Assembly: GCF_036325985.1 (NCBI RefSeq)
Contig: NZ_JAUHLI010000006.1
Span: 124,001-188,000, forward strand
Direction: 5' to 3'
Origin: Alkalimonas cellulosilytica
GTDB taxonomy: Bacteria; Pseudomonadota; Gammaproteobacteria; Enterobacterales; Alteromonadaceae
DNA length: 64,000 nt
Below, piece after piece: positions 59,205-64,000 of the stretch (position 1 is the stretch's first letter; every line of letters begins with the position of its first letter). Under the pieces are notes generated by a model that ran no database searches, was not told where the DNA came from, and saw only the letters and a list, made by a program, of their open reading frames with translations. The translations under genes and the position numbers were made by a program.

Positions 59205-60692
59205 GTGCGTTTTTTTCAGGACTTTCTGCATCAAATACTGCATGCCAGTAAAAACCTGCTGCCCATTGTGGTGGTGGTGGTGTTCTTTCAGGCGGTGATT
59301 TTACGGCAAATGCCCAACGATCCCTGGATGCTGGCGCTTGGGCTTGGCATTGTTGCCCTTGGCGTGGCGATGTTTTTGCAGGGGTTGGAGTTCAGTATTT
59401 TCCCGGTGGGCAAAAGCTTGGCCAATCAGTTTGCCCGTAAGGGATCCATTCCTATTTTAATGGCCTTTGGCTTTGCCATGGGCTTTTCGGCCGTGGTGGC
59501 CGAGCCGGCGCTGATTGCGGTGGCGCAGCAGGCAGAACAAATCAGCGATGGCCGGGTCGATGGCCTAACACTTCGGCTGATTGTCGCGCTGTCGGTAGGG
59601 GCGGTTATGGCCATTGGCGTATTGCGCATTATTTTGGGCCATCCGATCCATTGGTACATGATCATCGGTTACATCCTGGTGGTGACGGTCACCTGGTTTG
59701 CACCGGAAGAGATTGTTGGCCTGGCTTACGACTCGGGTGGGGTCACCACCAACATTGTGACGGTGCCGTTGATTGCCGCACTGGGGTTAGGCCTGGCCGC
59801 CTCCATTCGGGGCCGTAACCCCTTAATGGATGGCTTTGGCCTGGTGGCGATGGCGGTGATGGTGCCAATGATCAGCGTGCAGCTGTATGGTATCTGGGTG
59901 TACAACGTAGCGCCTACACCGGAGCTGGCACTGGAGCTGGTTTCCAGCGAAATTAAAGCAGTGCATCCACTGCTGCAAATGCTGCTCGATCTACTGACCA
60001 TGCTGCGTGATGTACTGCCGATTATTCTGGTGGTGCTGTTCTTTCAGTATCTGGTACTGCGTAAACCACTGAAAAATCCGGTTAAAGTCATTTTTGGTTT
60101 TGTGATGGTGTTGCTTGGTTTGTATGCCTTTGTGATTGGCTTAAAGCTCGGCTTGTTCCCGATAGGCGAAGGCATGGCCGAGCAGTTGATGGCGCGCAAC
60201 TACCTGCCATTTATTTACCTGTTTGCCTTTATGATAGGCTTTGCTACCACCATGGCCGAGCCAGCACTGATTGCTGTTGGTGAGCAAGCCGAACAAGCCG
60301 CGCCCGGTAAATTAAAAGGCAGTGTGATCCGTATTATTGTTGCCTTAGGGGTGGCCATTGGCATTGCCGTTGGCGTGCACCGCATTATTACCGGCGATTC
60401 CATCCATTATTACATTATGGCCGGTTATTTGTTGGTCATTTTGCTGACGGCGCTGGCGCCCAAATACATTATTGCCCTGGCCTTTGATTTGGGCGGTGTG
60501 ACCACCTCGGAAGTGACGGTGCCACTGGTCACCGCCCTGGGCATTGGTCTGGCTACCCATATTGAAGGACGCAATGTGTTGATCGATGGTTTTGGCCTGA
60601 TTGCCTTTGCCTCGATTTTCCCCATTATTACCGTGATGGCGTACGCAATTATCATGGAGTACGCCGCCAAATTCAGGAGACAAACCGCATGA
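59205..60692 (+). CDS. Duplicated DUF1538 polytopic membrane protein
   Basis: A 495-residue protein with about 12-14 membrane helices. Two DUF1538 halves repeat the same motifs with an offset of 252 residues: AEPALIAV at residues 99-106 and 351-358, and GGVTT at 178-182 and 430-434, each followed by VTVPL, ALGxGLA, and GRNxLxDGFGL. Both halves begin with LPI(V/I)(V/L)VV-FFQ-(A/Y)-(V/L)-(I/V)-LR. Conserved polar residues (E, D, T, N) inside membrane segments suggest a transport pathway. Function is unknown. The start is GTG 59205 with GGAGG before it. The stop overlaps the PII-like gene by 4 nt (ATGA), so the two are probably partners. Confidence 0.88.
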   Translation: MRFFQDFLHQILHASKNLLPIVVVVVFFQAVILRQMPNDPWMLALGLGIVALGVAMFLQGLEFSIFPVGKSLANQFARKGSIPILMAFGFAMGFSAVVAEPALIAVAQQAEQISDGRVDGLTLRLIVALSVGAVMAIGVLRIILGHPIHWYMIIGYILVVTVTWFAPEEIVGLAYDSGGVTTNIVTVPLIAALGLGLAASIRGRNPLMDGFGLVAMAVMVPMISVQLYGIWVYNVAPTPELALELVSSEIKAVHPLLQMLLDLLTMLRDVLPIILVVLFFQYLVLRKPLKNPVKVIFGFVMVLLGLYAFVIGLKLGLFPIGEGMAEQLMARNYLPFIYLFAFMIGFATTMAEPALIAVGEQAEQAAPGKLKGSVIRIIVALGVAIGIAVGVHRIITGDSIHYYIMAGYLLVILLTALAPKYIIALAFDLGGVTTSEVTVPLVTALGIGLATHIEGRNVLIDGFGLIAFASIFPIITVMAYAIIMEYAAKFRRQTA

Positions 60693-61039
60693 AGTTCTCA
60701 GCCCTGGTGGCCATCGTGAATGATGAATACGAAGAGCAAACCATCAAAGCTGCCCGCAAGCATGGTGCCACCGGCATTACCATACTGGCGGGTAAAGGCA
60801 TTCCCTGTGATGAACGCAAAACCTTTTTTGGCTTAAGCTTTGAAGGCAGTCAGAGTGTGCTGATTATGGTGCTGGAAAAGTCATTGTCTTTGGGGGTCCT
60901 TAAAGCCATCAAAAACGTGGTGGCCAAAAATGAGGGCGGTTCTGAAGGCTTGGTTTTTACGGTGCCGCTGGAGCATTTAGCCGGCATTGATTTCAAACAA
61001 GTGCAGCGCTTTGAACAACATTTAAAAGAGGAGCTCTAG
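60689..61039 (+). CDS. PII-like regulatory protein coupled to DUF1538
   Basis: A 116-residue protein with a GlnB/PII-like ferredoxin fold: FSALVAIVNDEYEEQTIKAARKHGATGITILAGKG, then VLIMVLEKSLSLGVLKAIKNVVAKNEGGSEGLVFTVPLEHLAGID. The last segment corresponds to the B-loop/C-terminal strand of PII. The T-loop region is short (GIPCDERKTFFGLSFEGS) and lacks the uridylylated Tyr context of GlnB/GlnK. PII proteins bind ATP/ADP/2-oxoglutarate and often gate a transporter (GlnK-AmtB), so this one is likely to regulate the DUF1538 protein. ATG 60689 overlaps the DUF1538 stop. Confidence 0.83.
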   Translation: MKFSALVAIVNDEYEEQTIKAARKHGATGITILAGKGIPCDERKTFFGLSFEGSQSVLIMVLEKSLSLGVLKAIKNVVAKNEGGSEGLVFTVPLEHLAGIDFKQVQRFEQHLKEEL

Positions 61040-61040
61040 T

Positions 61041-61439
61041 ATGGACTCGGTTCGACTGGTCAAAGACATTATGGTGAAAGAGGTGGTGACGGTATCACCT
61101 TTTACTACCCTGCGCGAAGCGCTTAGCCTGATGAAAAAGCACGATTTAAAGTCCCTGGTGGTGGATAAGCAGCAGCCGCACGATGCCTATGGCCTGATCA
61201 CCCACACCAATATTTTAAAAACCATCGTGGCGGAAAGCGGCGATATTGATCTGCTGCACGTGTACGACATTTACACCAAGCCAGTGGTGGCGGTGGGCGA
61301 AGATTTAGCGGTCAAGCATGTGGCCGCTCTGATGAGCCAACAGCGTATTAAGCGGGTACTGGTGCTGAACAACAACGAACTGGCCGGCCTGGTGACGATG
61401 CAGGATATTATGGGGCCGATTTTAGAGATGGTGGAATAG
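61041..61439 (+). CDS. Tandem CBS-domain protein
   Basis: A 132-residue protein composed of two CBS domains (about residues 8-65 and 75-130): VKDIMVKEVVTVSPFTTLREALSLMKKHDLKSLVVD and VYDIYTKPVVAVGEDLAVKHVAALMSQQRIKRVLVL. A CBS pair binds adenosine nucleotides. It starts 1 nt after the PII-like stop, so it belongs to the same unit, giving the membrane protein a second nucleotide-sensing partner. No catalytic domain is attached. Confidence 0.92.
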   Translation: MDSVRLVKDIMVKEVVTVSPFTTLREALSLMKKHDLKSLVVDKQQPHDAYGLITHTNILKTIVAESGDIDLLHVYDIYTKPVVAVGEDLAVKHVAALMSQQRIKRVLVLNNNELAGLVTMQDIMGPILEMVE

Positions 61440-61480
61440 GGCAGCGACGCTGCCCCTGGCAAAACACAGGCGCTGAGCGC

Positions 61481-61891
61481 TTAGCGATAAAACTCGCCTT
61501 TGCGCTCGGGCTGATCAACCAGTTCGACAATTTCTACCTGATCCAGTTGCCCACCCGGCATCGGCCAGTCGATGTGTTGGCCGACCGCTAAGCCAAGCAG
61601 CGCTGCGCCGACTGGTGCAAAAATCGAAATGCCATCGCTGGTCGTTGCCAGTTCTTGCGGGTAGCAAAGGGTTTTCTCAAATTCCTTGCCGCTGCTTTTG
61701 AGCTTAAAGCGCACTTTAGAATGCATAGTCACCACATTGGCCGGAACGGCTTCTGGTTCAACCAGAGTGGCGCGCTCCATTTCCAGCAATAGCTGTTCGT
61801 GTACTGGGCTTAGCTCTTTTTCTTTGGCCAGTAACGCATCAATGCGATCGTAATCCAGGCTTGAAAGAATAATCGCAGGTTGTTTGGACAT
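61481..61891 (-). CDS. rnk: Rnk-family nucleoside diphosphate kinase regulator/GreA-like C domain
   Basis: A 136-residue protein. The N-terminal helical region (PAIILSSLDYDRIDALLAKEKELSPVHEQLLLEMERATLVEPEAVP) and the FKBP-like domain (DGISIFAPVGAALLGLAVGQHIDWPMPGG) match Rnk, an anti-GreA-like protein that binds RNA polymerase. AGGAGAT precedes the ATG. The gene is convergent with the CBS gene; a GGGCAG/CTGCCC hairpin without a T-tract sits in the short gap. Confidence 0.9.
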   Translation of the reverse strand: MSKQPAIILSSLDYDRIDALLAKEKELSPVHEQLLLEMERATLVEPEAVPANVVTMHSKVRFKLKSSGKEFEKTLCYPQELATTSDGISIFAPVGAALLGLAVGQHIDWPMPGGQLDQVEIVELVDQPERKGEFYR

Positions 61892-61909
61892 TGCTATCTC
61901 CTGTCACAT

Positions 61910-61936
61910 AAAAAAAACCGCCTGCGGAACAGGCGG
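61910..61936 (-). terminator. Rho-independent terminator of the sensor-kinase gene
   Basis: A 7-bp stem CCGCCTG/CAGGCGG (61918-61924 and 61930-61936) is followed on the minus strand by an 8-nt T-run. It lies 57 nt after the kinase stop and just before the rnk start, so it separates the two transcripts. Confidence 0.82.
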
Positions 61937-61992
61937 GGATATCCCTTATATTGGACCTTTTTGGTAAAAATGCAAGTGGGTAGCGCCGCTGT

Positions 61993-64000
61993 TTATAGGG
62001 CCTCAGGTTGGCGTGGGAAGCGGACTAAAAAGCGGGTCCCTCTGGGGCTGCTCTCTTGCAACTCAATGCCGCCATTTAACACCTGACTGGCTAAGTTGTA
62101 GCTCAGATGCAAACCTAGTCCATGGCACTGGCTGCCTCGTTTGCTGGTGACAAAGGGTTCGAAAATGCGCTGCTGTATGTCAGGTGCGATGCCCTGGCCA
62201 TCGTCTTCAATCAACAAATGGCACTCGGTAGCCGTAATGCTTAACTCAATACGCACCTGTTTTGAGCCGTCCATCGCAAAGGCATGCAGACAGCAGTTTT
62301 GCAGCAATTGGAAAATAATTTGCTCCAGGGCCTGGGCACGCAGCTCTAGCTGTGTTTGTGGGCAGGACAGCTGGAAGTCGATGTCCGGGTAGGCGAGCTG
62401 ATAAGGCTTGATCCGCTCTTGCAGCCAGTTGGGCAGCTGAATGCTTTGCAACCGGGCATCGCTCTGATCCACCGCGACCTGTTTGAAGTGATGCACCAGA
62501 TCGGCACTTCGCTCAAGGTTTTTAATCAGCAGCTGCAAATGCTCACGGCAATGCTGCAGGAAGGATTGCATTTTCTGGTTGGTGATTTGCTTTTGCTGGT
62601 AAAGCGCCGTCATTTGCTCAGTTTCATTTAACAAGACGGTGCTGGAGGTTAATCCTATACCCAGCGGGGTGTTTAATTCGTGCGCCACGCCGGCAACTAC
62701 CTGCCCCAAAGATGCCATCTTTTCCTTCTCAACCAAAAGTTTTTGCGTGGCCTCCAGCTCACGTTGCTGCCTGGCAACCTGGTGGCGCAATGCTATGGCC
62801 TTACGCCGCTCTGCGTGCATTCGCCATAGATACAGAGACGTCAGCACAGCGACCAGCAAAAGCAAGCAGAGCAGGGCAAACCACCCCTTTTGCCATAGCT
62901 GAGGCAGTACCCGTATATCCAGCGTCAGCAGCTCCGGATTCCAGTCGCCCTGCGCATTGCTGCTTTGGATACGCAACAGGTAGTGCCCTGGCCAGAGGTT
63001 GGTGTAACTGAGGTGACGCTGTGAAGAGTCCAACTCTGTCCAGCTTTGATCAAAACCTTGCAACTGATAACGATAACGGATTGCGTCCGCTTGCTGAAAT
63101 TCAAGGGCGGCGAACTCAACACTAAAACCACGGTGATGTGGTGCCAGTGTCAGTTGCTGCTCAGGTAATGGCGCTGCTTGCCCATCCAACTGCACAGAGG
63201 TCAGGGTCAGGTTCGGGAATCCGGTTGCGGGCTGATAGTTATCGGCATCAACCACCAATAACCCCTCGGCACTGCCAAAAAGCATCAGGCCTGAGCGGGT
63301 TTGGGTGTATGAACGAAACCATGGGGTTCCCACCACAAAGCCTTCGGTTTCAGGCAAGCTGAAACTCTGTTTGCTGGTAGGATCGTACAGATGTTGCTGT
63401 GTCCATAGACGACCATGGCTATCCTTCAGCAGGTTGGCGCCCATAGCCTGATGCTGCTTCAACCCATTGGTCACCTTACGCAACAAGGGGCGATCAGCGC
63501 TGAGTTGGTCGAGAACGTACAATCCCTGGGGAGTATCCAGCCACAGTTGCTCTTCATCTGCCAGCAAACCCAGGATGCTTAAGGTGGCTGATTCATGGTT
63601 GGCAAAGTGCACCAACCTGGCGACATCTTCGCCAGGGCGTAGCCGGTACAAACCGCCTGCACCACCACCCAGCCAGATTTGACCCAATCCATCTTCAGCA
63701 ATTGCATTGATAAAGTCTGCCTGAGGTTGTGCCGCCATTAATGGATAAGACAGCAGTTGTGCAGGGGAATGTTGCCAGCGATAAAGGCCTTGTTGGGTAC
63801 CAAGCCAAAGCTGCTGCTTACTGTCGATGAAAAAACGGCGAACGGTTTCATTCAATCCATTGGCCAGTGTCAGGCGCTCTATGGTTAACGTCTGAGGCTC
63901 GACAAGATATATCCCTTGCGGATAGGTTGCCAGCCATACCTTCCCATCCTGTTGCTGGATCATCGCGGTGATAAAGCCTTGCTGCAGCTGATCCGGTGAG
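61993..64000 (-). CDS. Hybrid-type sensor histidine kinase with ligand-binding propeller (5' end cut)
   Basis: The visible part is over 660 residues, and the frame stays open to the window edge (the residues before M63963 read SPDQLQQGFITA, a propeller repeat), so the true start is to the right. Periplasmic Reg_prop beta-propeller blades repeat (GKVWLATYPQGIYLVEP; QQLWLGTQQGLYRW; GQIWLGGGAGGLYRL). A Y_Y_Y domain follows (YRYQLQGFDQSWTELD), then one membrane helix (GWFALLCLLLLVAVLTSLYLW), a coiled coil, and a kinase core with phospho-His in GVAHELNTPLG and ATPase motifs (LLQNCCLHAF, DDGQGIAP, GLGLHLSYNLA). No receiver domain is seen downstream. The signal is unknown. Confidence 0.88.
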   Translation of the reverse strand, partial: SPDQLQQGFITAMIQQQDGKVWLATYPQGIYLVEPQTLTIERLTLANGLNETVRRFFIDSKQQLWLGTQQGLYRWQHSPAQLLSYPLMAAQPQADFINAIAEDGLGQIWLGGGAGGLYRLRPGEDVARLVHFANHESATLSILGLLADEEQLWLDTPQGLYVLDQLSADRPLLRKVTNGLKQHQAMGANLLKDSHGRLWTQQHLYDPTSKQSFSLPETEGFVVGTPWFRSYTQTRSGLMLFGSAEGLLVVDADNYQPATGFPNLTLTSVQLDGQAAPLPEQQLTLAPHHRGFSVEFAALEFQQADAIRYRYQLQGFDQSWTELDSSQRHLSYTNLWPGHYLLRIQSSNAQGDWNPELLTLDIRVLPQLWQKGWFALLCLLLLVAVLTSLYLWRMHAERRKAIALRHQVARQQRELEATQKLLVEKEKMASLGQVVAGVAHELNTPLGIGLTSSTVLLNETEQMTALYQQKQITNQKMQSFLQHCREHLQLLIKNLERSADLVHHFKQVAVDQSDARLQSIQLPNWLQERIKPYQLAYPDIDFQLSCPQTQLELRAQALEQIIFQLLQNCCLHAFAMDGSKQVRIELSITATECHLLIEDDGQGIAPDIQQRIFEPFVTSKRGSQCHGLGLHLSYNLASQVLNGGIELQESSPRGTRFLVRFPRQPEAL

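Noticed and set aside
61439..61480. Terminator between the CBS and rnk genes
   Set aside because: GGGCAG/CTGCCC can pair but the hairpin is not followed by a T-tract on either strand.

Overview
The window is a gammaproteobacterial chromosome segment. The best match by gene content is the Rheinheimera/Alishewanella/Arsukibacterium group or a nearby Alteromonadales lineage; this is inferred from recognised gene neighbourhoods (yejK/yejL/yejM, ybfE-ybfF-seqA-pgm, yfbV, DUF3581, the VC2046/SO_2500 family), not from a database search. Base composition looks moderate, coding density is very high, and many neighbouring genes overlap by 1-14 nt. I see no insertion sequence, prophage, integron or CRISPR array. 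Both ends cut a gene: a DUF523-DUF1722 protein on the left and a sensor kinase on the right.

Region 1 (1-6035) is a light/oxidative-damage operon: DUF523-DUF1722, DNA photolyase, NTF2-like protein, flavin amine oxidase-like protein, DUF1365 and a cyclopropane-fatty-acyl-phospholipid synthase-like methyltransferase. Region 2 (6160-24648) is mostly housekeeping: a GAF-GGDEF-EAL protein, cvfB-like, yejM/yejL/yejK, a five-gene chain (EIIA-Glc-like pseudoenzyme, ArsC-like reductase, dapE, M15 peptidase, DUF2897), an AT-rich gap with DnaA-box-like repeats, yfbV, xthA, ygjP-like, deoC, a response regulator with repeats, tRNA-Tyr, ychJ-like, an SOS-controlled SulA-like gene, a Sel1 protein, DUF3581 and wecA.

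Region 3 (24758-29411) is a tightly overlapping surface-polysaccharide operon (GT4, WecG/TagA, GT2, Wzy-like polymerase, ElyC-like protein), followed by fur. Region 4 (30039-34190) joins a PEP-CTERM protein and a Tat-dependent PhoX phosphatase to a Tat translocase whose tatA is divergent from tatBC and whose motifs look alphaproteobacterial. Region 5 (34226-41210) holds fldA, ybfE, DUF2788, ybfF, seqA, pgm and glgP. Region 6 (41330-44859) has an MFS/AhpD-like pair divergent from a LysR regulator, and a VapBC-type toxin-antitoxin pair.

Region 7 (45278-59137) is a potassium island: kdpFABC, a TorF-type porin, kdpD, ktrBA on the opposite strand, trkH, kdpE and a CPA2 antiporter with an RCK domain. 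So kdpD and kdpE are separated by other potassium-transport genes. Directly after it (59205-61439) comes the most interesting unit: an internally duplicated polytopic DUF1538 membrane protein, translationally coupled to a PII-like protein and followed by a tandem-CBS protein. This looks like an uncharacterised transporter with its own nucleotide/energy-sensing subunits. The window ends with an Rnk-family protein and the large membrane sensor kinase.

All calls come from reading the sequence and the translated proteins. No homology search, structure prediction or base-composition calculation was run.
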